Below are positions 23,961 through 32,461 of a stretch of 64,000 nucleotides of DNA, piece after piece. Within the stretch, counting starts at the first letter, position 1; the number at the start of each line of letters is the position of its first letter. Location of the stretch: assembly GCA_020402865.1 (NCBI GenBank), contig JADBYT010000028.1:50729-114728 (forward strand), in the 5' to 3' direction. The position numbers and the translations under genes are program-made. Source of the stretch: Bacteroidota bacterium (GTDB lineage: Bacteria; Bacteroidota; Bacteroidia; Palsa-965). Under the pieces are notes generated by a model, which worked only from the letters and a program-made list of their open reading frames with translations, was not told the DNA's origin and did no database searches.

Positions 23961-24737
23961 TTACTTTTTTCTTCTTGTTAATATGATTCTTTGGGAGCTT
24001 TCACATTCTTTACAATCCGGACTGCATTTCTCTATCCTTGCCAGATCAAGTTTTCTATAATTCATTTTATTAATTCTATAATCTAAAGGAAAAGTGTTGC
24101 AGAATTGCAGGAAAATAGCCGGACGAAAAGAAAGATATAGCGTATCCGCAATTTTCGATGGTTCGTTTACTATAATATTTGCCGGTGAATAACCGGCATA
24201 GTAAATATTTATTGTAAGAGGAAAATATGACCGGTGAATAACCGCATTTAATTTCCCTTCAACATCTGCCACAAATAATTTTCGCCACACTGTATCAGCA
24301 GTTGATTTGAATACGATCAATGCACTAGATGCAGGATAAATTGAATCAATTTTAAACTCAGGAAACCGGCCAGTTAATATGGCATCTCCGACACGAACCG
24401 GGTTAGTTGTATCAACAGGCGCAAGAATTGTTAATGAAATAGAGCAGCTATCGGAATTTACAGGAAGATGAGAAAAAAAGGATCGGTATGAATTTGATGT
24501 GTCTTTGTTCAGTGTAAGCATATTGCGATTAAGTATATAAGTGCCGGTAATTTCGCTTGAATATACACAACCTCCCTCGCTATATCTGAAAGTACTGTCG
24601 GAATAAAATTCAAAACTCTGCCATGTCATACCGGTAGATAAACTGTAACTTCTACTGATGTATCGGTCATGGAAACAACCCGATAAAAGCAAAATCAGTA
24701 TAGATGCTGGTGTACCAACAAATAAATAGTATTTCAT
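23961..24737 (-). CDS. Hypothetical lipoprotein, paralogue of the adjacent gene
   Basis: A 258-residue protein with a lipoprotein signal (PASILILLLSGCFHD, lipobox LLSGC). Its N-terminal domain YSLSTGMTWQSFEFYSDSTF, ESGG/C-x-...-G-T-Y-I-L matches the gene at 24739-25440 (YSFSSGVTWQSFKFNVDSTF), and both share a TY...L-D-T-W-x-K-L-V-A...V...L-H...F-P core and a C-terminal YRI-x-K/R-M-N-Y/R-R-K-L segment. They form a tandem duplicated pair, one base apart. The region is AT-rich compared with its neighbours. Function unknown; outer-membrane or periplasmic location is inferred. Confidence 0.65.
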   Translation of the reverse strand: MKYYLFVGTPASILILLLSGCFHDRYISRSYSLSTGMTWQSFEFYSDSTFRYSEGGCVYSSEITGTYILNRNMLTLNKDTSNSYRSFFSHLPVNSDSCSISLTILAPVDTTNPVRVGDAILTGRFPEFKIDSIYPASSALIVFKSTADTVWRKLFVADVEGKLNAVIHRSYFPLTINIYYAGYSPANIIVNEPSKIADTLYLSFRPAIFLQFCNTFPLDYRINKMNYRKLDLARIEKCSPDCKECESSQRIILTRRKK

Positions 24738-24738
24738 T

Positions 24739-25440
24739 TCAATACTTTTTTGATCGCCGGAGTCTTATACTACGGGTATGTGCATTTCCACAACCTGGAA
24801 TTATTTGCGCGCTGGTTCTTACTAAATGAAGTTTGCGCCGGTTCATCCTTAAAATTCGGTATTCCTGAGGGAAAATGGGATAAAGAAACAATAGTTGCTC
24901 ACCTGATCCGGCCAGAAAAATAGAATCTGCGGTATTTACAGGCCTGTCTAACACAAAATTATTTTGTCCGTAACCCAGATAGCGGGTTTGTATTTTTATT
25001 GGAAAAAGGTATTTGTGTACGTGTAATGACACCACTCCGTCAATATTTGCAACCAGTTGTTTTTTCCACGAGGTATCAGTTTCAGAACTTAAATTAAATA
25101 GTGTAAAGGGGATTGGATAAATTGTGTCCAATCGCTCAAATACGGTAAACGAAAGCAAACAACTGTCGCCAACAGGTTCTGTATGGTGAATGCGCGATGG
25201 TACAGGTGCTGGTTTTAATGTGTCGGCAAAAAGCGTTAATTTCCTATTCACAATTGTGTAGTTACCAGATATTTCCCCATGATGGGTGCAGCTACCCTCC
25301 TTCCATGTAAAAGTGCTGTCAACGTTGAACTTGAAACTTTGCCATGTTACACCGCTGGAAAAACTATATGTGACGTTGGGGTGTTTATTGGGAATACATG
25401 CAGTGAAGAAGAATAACAGGAAGATTAACACTATACGCAT
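24739..25440 (-). CDS. Hypothetical lipoprotein, paralogue of 23961-24737
   Basis: A 233-residue protein beginning MRIVLIFLLFFFTACIPNK, a lipoprotein signal with lipobox FFTAC. The following domain is related to the downstream gene by the shared GVTWQSFKF and GNYTI...LTLF segments, as well as the C-terminal YRILRMNRRKLHL. Two Cys in GSCTHHGEISG and others in the C-terminal tail are candidates for disulfides. The start at 25440 was preferred over an in-frame Met 11 codons upstream. Together with its neighbour it is probably translated from one transcript. Unknown function. Confidence 0.65.
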   Translation of the reverse strand: MRIVLIFLLFFFTACIPNKHPNVTYSFSSGVTWQSFKFNVDSTFTWKEGSCTHHGEISGNYTIVNRKLTLFADTLKPAPVPSRIHHTEPVGDSCLLSFTVFERLDTIYPIPFTLFNLSSETDTSWKKQLVANIDGVVSLHVHKYLFPIKIQTRYLGYGQNNFVLDRPVNTADSIFLAGSGEQLLFLYPIFPQEYRILRMNRRKLHLVRTSAQIIPGCGNAHTRSIRLRRSKKY

Positions 25441-25474
25441 ACCGGATAAACGAAGGCAAAGGATTAATTCCATA

Positions 25475-26197
25475 TCAGAAATACAAATAATACTCCTTCG
25501 TCAACTCCTTATACTCATCCGTATAATTCTGCTCATTCAAACTATCCTTTTCAATAACCAGCGTGGACTCGGAAAAATGCGGCTTGGGCTGCCAGGCAAA
25601 CTGCATGAGCCAGCGTTTTTCGGCTTTTTCGGGTGTGGTTTTTACGCGGGTGAAGCGTGTGAGGTGCAGTCCGTGCGAGGCCGCCTGCGCAAGAAATTTC
25701 ACGCCCTCGCGCGAAGGGAGAATGACGCAGAATTTACCATCGCGGGTGAGCAGTTTGGATACGCCTTCGAGCAAATCGGTAAAGGGCAGCAGAAGCTGAT
25801 GCCGGGCGGCCGCGCGCGATTTTTCGGCGGCAGTTACCGTTTCGCTGAAGTAAGGCGGGTTGCTTACAATGAGGTCGTAACGCTCATCGGTGCCGGCGGC
25901 AAAATCCTGCAGCGACTGGTGCATTACGCGGATGCGTTCGGGCCAGGGACTGGCGGCGGCATTGCCACGCGCTTCCTGCACGGCGGTTTCGTCAATGTCG
26001 ATGGCATCTATCTGCGCGCCGCATTTCTGGGCCAGCATCAGTGCAATTACGCCCGTGCCGGTGCCGATGTCGAGGATGCGGCGCACACCGTAGGTTTTTA
26101 CCCACGCGCCCAGCAACACCGCATCAGTGCCCACTTTCATGGCACAGCGGTCCTGGCGGACGTTAAACTGCTTAAAGGCAAATGTGGCAGACGGCAT
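25475..26197 (-). CDS. trmN6: tRNA1(Val) (adenine(37)-N6)-methyltransferase
   Basis: A 240-residue SAM-dependent N6-adenine methyltransferase of the YfiC/TrmN6 family that modifies A37 of tRNA1(Val); cytosolic. Features are FAFKQFNVRQDRCAMKVGTDAVLLG (quoted as FAFKQFNVRQDR and MKVGTDAVLLG), motif I LDIGTGTGVIALMLAQ (~42-57), and the catalytic NPPY at 113-116 followed by F-S. The upstream in-frame Met gives a 20-residue extension without family support, so 26197 was used. It ends 35 bases before the lipoprotein pair and is preceded by rimM, rpsP on the same strand. Confident on family, substrate by homology. Confidence 0.88.
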   Translation of the reverse strand: MPSATFAFKQFNVRQDRCAMKVGTDAVLLGAWVKTYGVRRILDIGTGTGVIALMLAQKCGAQIDAIDIDETAVQEARGNAAASPWPERIRVMHQSLQDFAAGTDERYDLIVSNPPYFSETVTAAEKSRAAARHQLLLPFTDLLEGVSKLLTRDGKFCVILPSREGVKFLAQAASHGLHLTRFTRVKTTPEKAEKRWLMQFAWQPKPHFSESTLVIEKDSLNEQNYTDEYKELTKEYYLYF

Positions 26198-26274
26198 AAA
26201 CGATGCACGCAGGGTGCGGGTCGGTTTTCGCTTTACCAAAATACACAAATTCGGCAAAACAGCGCCGCATGGGT

Positions 26275-26865
26275 TTATTCCTCGTCGGGATCCACCGCAA
26301 ACGGATTGAAATCGCCGTCGAATTCCTCCTCATCGTTGCCGCTGCCGAGGTAAATATCAATCAGCCCTTCGGGCGCGGCAATGTGCAGCTCGCGCGCCTT
26401 GCGGTCAACCTTTAGCACCACGCCGGGCGCCAGCGGAATCAGGATTTCATTGCGTCCCTCGCCTACCTGCAAAACAGGTTGCTGCAACCGGTCAATTACG
26501 CTCACCGCATCGCCAATTTTACCTTTTTCCGAATCAATAACGGCAAAGCCCGGAATTTCGTGAAAGTAAAACTGTTTGTCATCGAGCTTGGGCAGTGCAG
26601 CCAGCGGCAGAAAGGCTTCGCAACCTACCAGTGCTTCGGCAGCGGCGGGCGTGGTTACATCTTCAAACGCCACGGTAAGGTTATTGTTGAGCAGCCGCGC
26701 GTGAGTAATGAAAAACGGTGTAAGCGTGCCGTTTATATCCAGAAAAACCGCATCCAGCGTGCGGTAGCGGGCCGGCTCATCCACATCAAGCTGAATTACC
26801 ACTTCGCCTTTCAGTCCTGAAGTGCGGCGCACAAAGCCGGCAGAGTAACATTCGCTTTTTTTCAT
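26275..26865 (-). CDS. rimM: Ribosome maturation factor RimM
   Basis: A 196-residue protein needed for 16S rRNA 3' domain maturation and 30S assembly, binding S19. The N-terminal RimM beta-barrel (1-~85) begins ECYSAGFVRRTSGLKGEVV. The C-terminal PRC-barrel (~95-170) has QFYFHEIPGFAV and EILIPLAPGVVLKVDRKAR, quoted as LIPLAPGVVLKVD. An acidic tail (NDEEEFDGD) completes it. It lies downstream of rpsP on the same strand, the typical rpsP-rimM arrangement, with a hairpin at 27010-27037 between them. Confidence 0.92.
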   Translation of the reverse strand: MKKSECYSAGFVRRTSGLKGEVVIQLDVDEPARYRTLDAVFLDINGTLTPFFITHARLLNNNLTVAFEDVTTPAAAEALVGCEAFLPLAALPKLDDKQFYFHEIPGFAVIDSEKGKIGDAVSVIDRLQQPVLQVGEGRNEILIPLAPGVVLKVDRKARELHIAAPEGLIDIYLGSGNDEEEFDGDFNPFAVDPDEE

Positions 26866-27009
26866 GGCTTTAAATTAAAATGAGAACCTCTAAAAAGTAA
26901 ACGATTGAGGCGGACAAAGGAACGAAAACCGGAGTTTACTTGTGTAAATGAGGATTTTCGTGCTGCACCCAATGAGGATATTTTGCTTTTTTGAAGTTCT
27001 TAAATGATT

Positions 27010-27037
27010 AACGGTCAGCCCTGGGGGACTGACCGTT
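27010..27037 (-). terminator. Hairpin between rpsP and rimM
   Basis: A 9 bp stem AACGGTCAG / CTGACCGTT with a 10-base loop, 28 bases after the rpsP stop. The T-run is weak, so it may only attenuate rimM transcription. Confidence 0.45.
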
Positions 27038-27064
27038 AAAGTAATAATTGCAGGGAAAGGAAGA

Positions 27065-27586
27065 TTATCCGTTATTTTCGGCCGGTGCTTCAGCTTCTTC
27101 AGCGGCGGGGGCAGCTTCTTCAGCAGCGGGTGCTGATTTGGCAGCGATTTTAGCAGCGGCTTTTTCACGGGCAGCAGTTTCATCAGCCATACGTTTTGCA
27201 GCGGCGCTGCGCTCAGCTGAAGAAAGTTTGCTTTTCTTGCCTTCAATTTTGCTGTTTTTCTCTTCAAGCCATTTTGCCAGTTTGGCATCGGCCTGCTCCT
27301 GTGTGAGTGCGCCTTTTTGCACACCGCGATACAGGTGGTAACGGAAAAGAACACCTTTGTACGAAAGAATCGCACGGGCGGTGTCTGTAGGCTGGGCGCC
27401 TGTTTTCACCCACTCGAACGCACGGTCGAAGTCGATATCAATCGACGCCGGGTTGGTGTTCGGGTTGTAGGTGCCAATTTTTTCGATAAATCGCCCATCA
27501 CGTGGGGAACGACTGTCCGCAACAACGATATGGAAATAGGCGTAAGCCTTTTTACCATGGCGCTGGAGTCTGATTTTCGTCGGCAT
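27065..27586 (-). CDS. rpsP: 30S ribosomal protein S16 with a long charged C-terminal extension
   Basis: A 173-residue protein. Residues 1-~80 are the S16 domain: MPTKIRLQRHGKKAYAYFHI, VADSRSPRDGRFIEKIGTYNP. The remaining ~90 residues are a Lys/Ala/Glu-rich tail with a short coiled-coil-like stretch (ERSAAAKRMADETAAREK) and repeated APAAEEA units at the end. S16 is normally ~80-90 residues; long tails are seen in some Bacteroidota. It binds 16S rRNA in the 30S body. The first gene of an rpsP-rimM pair. Confidence 0.95.
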   Translation of the reverse strand: MPTKIRLQRHGKKAYAYFHIVVADSRSPRDGRFIEKIGTYNPNTNPASIDIDFDRAFEWVKTGAQPTDTARAILSYKGVLFRYHLYRGVQKGALTQEQADAKLAKWLEEKNSKIEGKKSKLSSAERSAAAKRMADETAAREKAAAKIAAKSAPAAEEAAPAAEEAEAPAENNG

Positions 27587-27752
27587 TTCTGCGGAGAATT
27601 AAGTTGTTGATAAATAGTGAATACCCGTTTTTCGGGACGGCAAATGTAGGGAGATTTGGTAAACTAACAAGCATCCACGCGTAATTTTCTCAAAAATGCC
27701 CTTCTTTCCATCCCTTCGTTCGGTATCTTTGGCCGCATTGAAGCACAAACCT

Positions 27753-28502
27753 ATGAAAATTGCATTGCTGGGCTACGGCAAAATGGGCAAAGTAATTGAA
27801 CGCATGGCCACCGAACGCGGTCACGAAGTAATTATCCGCGCCGATGCCGGCTCCATTCAACACCTCACCGCCGAAGAACTGGCTAAAGCCGATGTAGCCA
27901 TCGAATTCAGTGCACCGCATGCCGCGGTGGCCAATATGCAGCGCTGCTTTGCGGCAGGCGTACCCGTAGTTACCGGCACCACCGGCTGGCTGGCAGCCTT
28001 GCCGGAAGTAGAAGCCGCCTGCCACGCCGCAAACGGAAGCCTGTTTTACAGTTCCAACTTCAGCCTTGGCGTTAATCTTTTCTTCCGCCTCAATAAATAC
28101 CTTGCCGCCCTCATGCAGCCGCACACCGGCTACCGCGCCGAAGTGGAAGAAATACACCACATCCACAAGCTCGATGCGCCCAGCGGCACCGCCATTACGC
28201 TGGTAAACGGCCTGCAGCAGCACTTTACCCGGCAGCCCGAAACCAAAACCTACATGCACCGCGGCCCCGAAAACACCGCCCCTGCCGAACTGCCCGTGGT
28301 TTCCATCCGCACCGACGAAGTGCCCGGCACCCACACCATCCGCTACACATCGGCGGTTGACCGCCTCAACATTACCCACGAAGCGTTCAGCCGCGAGGGT
28401 TTTGCACTGGGCGCGGTAGTAGCCGCCGAATGGCTGCCCGGCCGCAAAGGCATTTTTGGTATGGACGATCTGCTCGGGCAGGCCGTTTTACCTTCCGAAT
28501 AA
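27753..28502 (+). CDS. dapB: 4-hydroxy-tetrahydrodipicolinate reductase
   Basis: A 249-residue cytosolic enzyme that reduces HTPA to tetrahydrodipicolinate with NAD(P)H in the diaminopimelate/lysine pathway. The nucleotide-binding GYGKMGK lies at 7-13. TGTTGW is at ~74-79. The substrate-binding/catalytic signature EIHHIHKLDAPSGTA (133-147) contains the catalytic His and Lys. The start at 27753 matches the family. A TATCTTTG -7-like box lies at about 27723-27730. It stands alone, diverging from rpsP. Length is typical. Confidence 0.95.
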   Translation: MKIALLGYGKMGKVIERMATERGHEVIIRADAGSIQHLTAEELAKADVAIEFSAPHAAVANMQRCFAAGVPVVTGTTGWLAALPEVEAACHAANGSLFYSSNFSLGVNLFFRLNKYLAALMQPHTGYRAEVEEIHHIHKLDAPSGTAITLVNGLQQHFTRQPETKTYMHRGPENTAPAELPVVSIRTDEVPGTHTIRYTSAVDRLNITHEAFSREGFALGAVVAAEWLPGRKGIFGMDDLLGQAVLPSE

Positions 28503-28589
28503 TCAATTTACCATTCAAACCCTTTAAAAAACCTTAACATTTACCCAATCCCGAAAACGGCTTACCTTGCAGCCGATTCATTTTAGCTT

Positions 28590-30269
28590 ATGCGTCCGAT
28601 ACACATTTTTCTTCTGCTCAGTCTGGTGGCTCTTTTTGCCGGGCTTTATAAAATTTTTGAGAAAGCCGGCGAGAAAGGCTGGAAAGCACTCATTCCCGGC
28701 TACAACTTCTACGTGTGGCTCAAAATCCTGAAAAAGCCCTGGTGGTGGCTTATTCTCATACTCATTCCCACGGTGGGCGTGTTTATGCTGCCCATAATGT
28801 TTGTGCTCACGGCAAACTGTTTTGGCAAACGCAGGTTTACCGACCACGTTGTTGCCGTGGTGGCCTATTTCATTTACATGCCCATGCTGGGCTTTTCGAA
28901 AACACTTAAATTTCTGGGTGTTCCGCCCGAAGAAAAGAACCGCCACTGGCTCAAGGAATGGGGCGAGGCCGGTGTGTTTGCCGTGGTGGCCGCCACGCTT
29001 ATCCGTTCTTTTTTCTTCGAGGCGTTTGTTATTCCTTCCTCGTCCATGGAAAGCACCCTGCTTACCGGCGATTATTTGTTTGTGAGCAAAATGAGCTACG
29101 GCGCCAAAATTCCTTCGGTGCCGCTTACCGTGCCGTTTACGCATAACACGCTGCCCTTTACTGAAACAACACCCTCCTATCTCGACTGGATAGAACTGCC
29201 CTACATGCGTTTACCGGGATTTGGTAAAGTAGAACGCGGTGATATTGTAGTGTTTAATTTTCCGGAAGGTGATACTGTTTATTCCGGTAACCGCAATGCA
29301 AGTTATTACAGGTATGCACGCGAAGGAGGCCCGCAATTCCGCAATCAGGTGATCGATAATGGTGAAATTGTGGTTCACCCGATCGACAAGGAAGACAACT
29401 ATGTAAAACGTTGTGTGGCTGTAGCAGGAGATGTGCTTGAAGTTAAAAACAGAACTATTTTCATTAATAATACCCAGCAGGCACTCCCAAAAGATGCGCT
29501 TTTTGCCCAGCAGTATTACGAACCGAATGTTTTCGTAGATCCTAATGATCAGCAGGGAAATTATTTATACAGTCAGTCAATTTATGCCCGCGTAGCTAAA
29601 GCGGGTGTAACCGACAAATCATCCTCTCAATTTGTTGATCAGAAAGGCACATACTTTCATACCCCCGTTCGTCCTGCTGATGCAGAAAAATTCAGAAACG
29701 TAACGGGGTTTGCCAGCGTGGATGTTATTGATTCGGCCGGAAGACCGGGGCCGGATGTGTTCCCGCAGGATACCAATTACCGCTGGAACCGCGACAATTT
29801 CGGCCCGCTGCAAATACCCAAAAAAGGCTTAACCGTTCCGCTCACCCTCAAAGATCTTCCGCTCTGGCGGCGTGTGATTCAGGTGTACGAAGGGCACGAC
29901 CTGAAAGTAAACGGCAGCACCATTCTCATCGACGGCAAACCCGCTACCAGCTACACGTTTGAGCAGGATTATTATTTCATGATGGGCGATAACCGCCACA
30001 ACTCGCTCGATTCGCGCTACTGGGGTTTTGTGCCCGAAACACACATTATCGGCAAGCCGGTATTTATCTGGTTTTCGAAAGGCGATTTCAGCGGTTTGCG
30101 GCCTGAGCGGATGTTTACGTTTGTGGGACAAAACGGCCCCGGCAAATCGTATCTGCTTTGGTTTGCCATTGGTATTGCCGGTATCTGGGGCTTCAATTAT
30201 TTCCGTGGCAAAAACAAAGCGAAAAAGGCAGATACTGTAACCACTTCTGCCAACCGCAACAAGAAATAA
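28590..30269 (+). CDS. lepB: Signal peptidase I (first of a tandem pair), with N-terminal membrane domain
   Basis: A 559-residue leader peptidase. An N-terminal part (~1-110) has two or three membrane spans (FLLLSLVALFAGLY, WWLILILIPTVGVFMLPIMFVL, VAVVAYFIYMPML) of the DUF5684/DUF805-like type. The S26 domain follows: catalytic Ser152 in PSSSMEST, and general-base Lys273 in NYVKRCVAVAGD. The C-terminal box FMMGDNRHNSLDSRYWG is present. An insertion of ~150 residues lies between the Lys box and the last box. It cleaves signal peptides at the outer face of the inner membrane. The middle ~500 bases (29210-29740) are more AT-rich than the ends. Seven bases separate it from a second lepB. Confidence 0.92.
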   Translation: MRPIHIFLLLSLVALFAGLYKIFEKAGEKGWKALIPGYNFYVWLKILKKPWWWLILILIPTVGVFMLPIMFVLTANCFGKRRFTDHVVAVVAYFIYMPMLGFSKTLKFLGVPPEEKNRHWLKEWGEAGVFAVVAATLIRSFFFEAFVIPSSSMESTLLTGDYLFVSKMSYGAKIPSVPLTVPFTHNTLPFTETTPSYLDWIELPYMRLPGFGKVERGDIVVFNFPEGDTVYSGNRNASYYRYAREGGPQFRNQVIDNGEIVVHPIDKEDNYVKRCVAVAGDVLEVKNRTIFINNTQQALPKDALFAQQYYEPNVFVDPNDQQGNYLYSQSIYARVAKAGVTDKSSSQFVDQKGTYFHTPVRPADAEKFRNVTGFASVDVIDSAGRPGPDVFPQDTNYRWNRDNFGPLQIPKKGLTVPLTLKDLPLWRRVIQVYEGHDLKVNGSTILIDGKPATSYTFEQDYYFMMGDNRHNSLDSRYWGFVPETHIIGKPVFIWFSKGDFSGLRPERMFTFVGQNGPGKSYLLWFAIGIAGIWGFNYFRGKNKAKKADTVTTSANRNKK

Positions 30270-30276
30270 TTTCTGA

Positions 30277-31488
30277 ATGGACGAAGATTTTGACGACGAC
30301 ATCCAGGATGATCCCTCGGCCGATTATGAATTGACCGATGCGGAGGAACTTGCAGCCGACGGGCTGGAAGCGGCTGCTGATGCCGTACCGGAAGCACCTG
30401 CAGGAAAAAAGAAACGTCGCCGCCATCCGGTGCGTGAATGGGTGGAAGCCCTGCTCTTTGCTTTTTTCGGCGTGCTGCTGCTCAAACTCATCGTGTTTGA
30501 ACCGTTTGCCATTCCGAGTGATTCGATGGTCCGCACCCTGCAAACGGGCGATTACATTATTGTAAACAAATTAGCCTACGGCGCACGCATGCCCATGACG
30601 CCGCTGAGCCTGCCTTTTGGCCACCAAACCATTGGCACCACCGGCCGGAAGGCTTATCTCGACTGGTGGAACTGGGGCTACCACCGCCTGCCCGGCTACA
30701 GCGAAGTAAAGCTGAATGATGTAATTGTATTCAACTTCCCGGCCGAAGATTTGTTTGCCCTAAACGGTCACACACACGAATATCCGGTCGATCACCGCAC
30801 TTACTTTATCAAGCGTGTGGTGGCACTGCCGGGCGATACACTGACCATACGCGATAAGGAAGTGTTCATTAACACCAAAGCAGTAAATGCGCCGGAGCTT
30901 TCGCTGTTTAATTACATTATTAAGATAGATTCGACGCGCGCCGACAGTGTAAAACTCAAAGGCCTCGGACTGATGCGCGAAAGCCGTCAGGGGCAGTATG
31001 TGCTTTACACCGTGGCCCTGCTTCCGCGTCAGGCCGATAGTTTGCGGCTGATTAAGCAGGTTACTTCGGTAGAGCCGGAAGTATCAAAAGCCGGCAGTTT
31101 TGATGAACAGATTTTTCCGCACAATGAGTTTTACCCGTGGAACCTCGACAATTACGGCCCGCTGGTAATTCCGCAGGCGGGTAAAACCATTAAGCTCACG
31201 GTGCAGAATCTTCCGCTTTACCAGCGCGCCATTGTGAGCTACGAGCACAATACGATTGAGCAGCGCGGCGATAGTCTGTACATCAACGGCAAGCTCGATT
31301 CGGCCTACACGTTTAAGATGAATTATTACTTTGTAATGGGCGACAACCGCCATTACTCCATGGATTCGCGCTACTGGGGCTTTGTGCCGGAAGATCATAT
31401 TGTAGGCCGCGCCACCATGATTTTGTTTTCGTACGACCGCAAAAACGGCAGTGTGCGCTGGAACCGCTGCTTTGAAACGGTAAAATAG
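30277..31488 (+). CDS. lepB: Signal peptidase I (second of a tandem pair)
   Basis: A 403-residue enzyme with an acidic N-terminal tail (~1-40, DEDFDDDIQDDP), then a basic KKKRRRHP patch and one membrane anchor (~57-75, ALLFAFFGVLLLKLIVF). Catalytic Ser83 is in IPSDSMVRT, and Lys179 is in YFIKRVVALPGD. The box FVMGDNRHYSMDSRYWGFVPE is present (quoted as MGDNRHYSMDSRYWG). An insert of ~140 residues lies between the Lys box and that box, as in the upstream paralogue. It is seven bases downstream and clearly paralogous in its S26 portion. Only the first copy has the multi-span N-terminus. Division of labour between the two is unknown. Confidence 0.92.
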   Translation: MDEDFDDDIQDDPSADYELTDAEELAADGLEAAADAVPEAPAGKKKRRRHPVREWVEALLFAFFGVLLLKLIVFEPFAIPSDSMVRTLQTGDYIIVNKLAYGARMPMTPLSLPFGHQTIGTTGRKAYLDWWNWGYHRLPGYSEVKLNDVIVFNFPAEDLFALNGHTHEYPVDHRTYFIKRVVALPGDTLTIRDKEVFINTKAVNAPELSLFNYIIKIDSTRADSVKLKGLGLMRESRQGQYVLYTVALLPRQADSLRLIKQVTSVEPEVSKAGSFDEQIFPHNEFYPWNLDNYGPLVIPQAGKTIKLTVQNLPLYQRAIVSYEHNTIEQRGDSLYINGKLDSAYTFKMNYYFVMGDNRHYSMDSRYWGFVPEDHIVGRATMILFSYDRKNGSVRWNRCFETVK

Positions 31489-31494
31489 CCTTGT

Positions 31495-32262
31495 ATGCCG
31501 CTTGAACTCATTCTGCTCATTGCTGCGGCTTTTGCAGCCGGTTTTGTAGATGCAGTGGTAGGCGGCGGCGGACTCATTCAGCTTCCTTCGTTTGTGCTGG
31601 CCTATCCGCAAATGCCTTTTGCGCAATTGCTGGGCACAAACAAATTAGCCAGTTTTGCCGGCACCAGTGTGGCCACCATACGCTATATGCTCACTACAGC
31701 CGTGCCGTGGCGCACCATTGCCCCTGCCCTGTTTTCGGCTTTGGTAATGGCGTGGACAGGCGCACACCTTGCCAGTCATTTAGACAAGGCCCTGATGCGG
31801 CCGGTGGTGCTTGTGCTGCTTGTAGCCGTGGCCATTTATACGTTTTTCAAAAAAGACCTCGGCCAGCACCGCCGCGAAACGCCGAAGGGGACAAAAGCGT
31901 TTCTGCTTTCGCTGCTCACCGGTGCCCTGCTGGGGCTTTACGACGGATTTTTCGGGCCGGGCACGGGCAGTTTTCTGATACTGATTTTTGTAACGCTGTT
32001 TGGCTACGAATTCCTTACAGCATCGGTATGCGCCAAATTGGTAAACTGCGCAACCAATGTAGCTGCACTTATTTACTTTGGTGTGCATGGCAATATTCAT
32101 TACGCCATTGCGATTCCGGTAGCGGCAAGCAACATGGCGGGCTCGTGGCTGGGTGCACGCACGGCCTTGCGCAAGGGTAATAAGTTTGTGCGCGTGTTCT
32201 TCCTTGTGGTGGTTTGTGCACTTATTCTGCGCCTCGGCTATGATGTGTTTCTGAAACGCTGA
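31495..32262 (+). CDS. TSUP family permease (TauE/SafE type)
   Basis: A 255-residue inner-membrane protein with about eight hydrophobic segments and the family repeats FAAGFVDAVVGGGGLIQLP and FFGPGTGSFLILIFV at the start of each half. TSUP proteins export sulfite, sulfolactate or related organosulfur anions, or take up similar anions. The substrate here cannot be told. It starts 7 bases after the second lepB and may be co-transcribed with it. A gap of ~200 bases follows, with no recognisable gene. Confidence 0.85.
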   Translation: MPLELILLIAAAFAAGFVDAVVGGGGLIQLPSFVLAYPQMPFAQLLGTNKLASFAGTSVATIRYMLTTAVPWRTIAPALFSALVMAWTGAHLASHLDKALMRPVVLVLLVAVAIYTFFKKDLGQHRRETPKGTKAFLLSLLTGALLGLYDGFFGPGTGSFLILIFVTLFGYEFLTASVCAKLVNCATNVAALIYFGVHGNIHYAIAIPVAASNMAGSWLGARTALRKGNKFVRVFFLVVVCALILRLGYDVFLKR

Positions 32263-32461
32263 TGCGTTACGGTAAGCAATAAAAAACGCGGCTTTGCTGA
32301 CTACGGCCGTATGCGGCATTAAGTAAGCAGCTCCGTTTAATCATGCTGCGTTTCATCATAAAATCAAGGAGCGTGCTACTCAACTGAATTTTGTGCCTTG
32401 CTGCCAGGGTAACCAAACTGCTGAACATCACGGCCGCATTTTAAACAGCATTCAGGCACAC

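Noticed and set aside
25286..26353. 355-residue plus-strand frame
   Set aside because: Shadow of the trmN6 and lipoprotein genes on the other strand.
27690..28379. 229-residue minus-strand frame
   Set aside because: Shadow of dapB, which is complete with all motifs.
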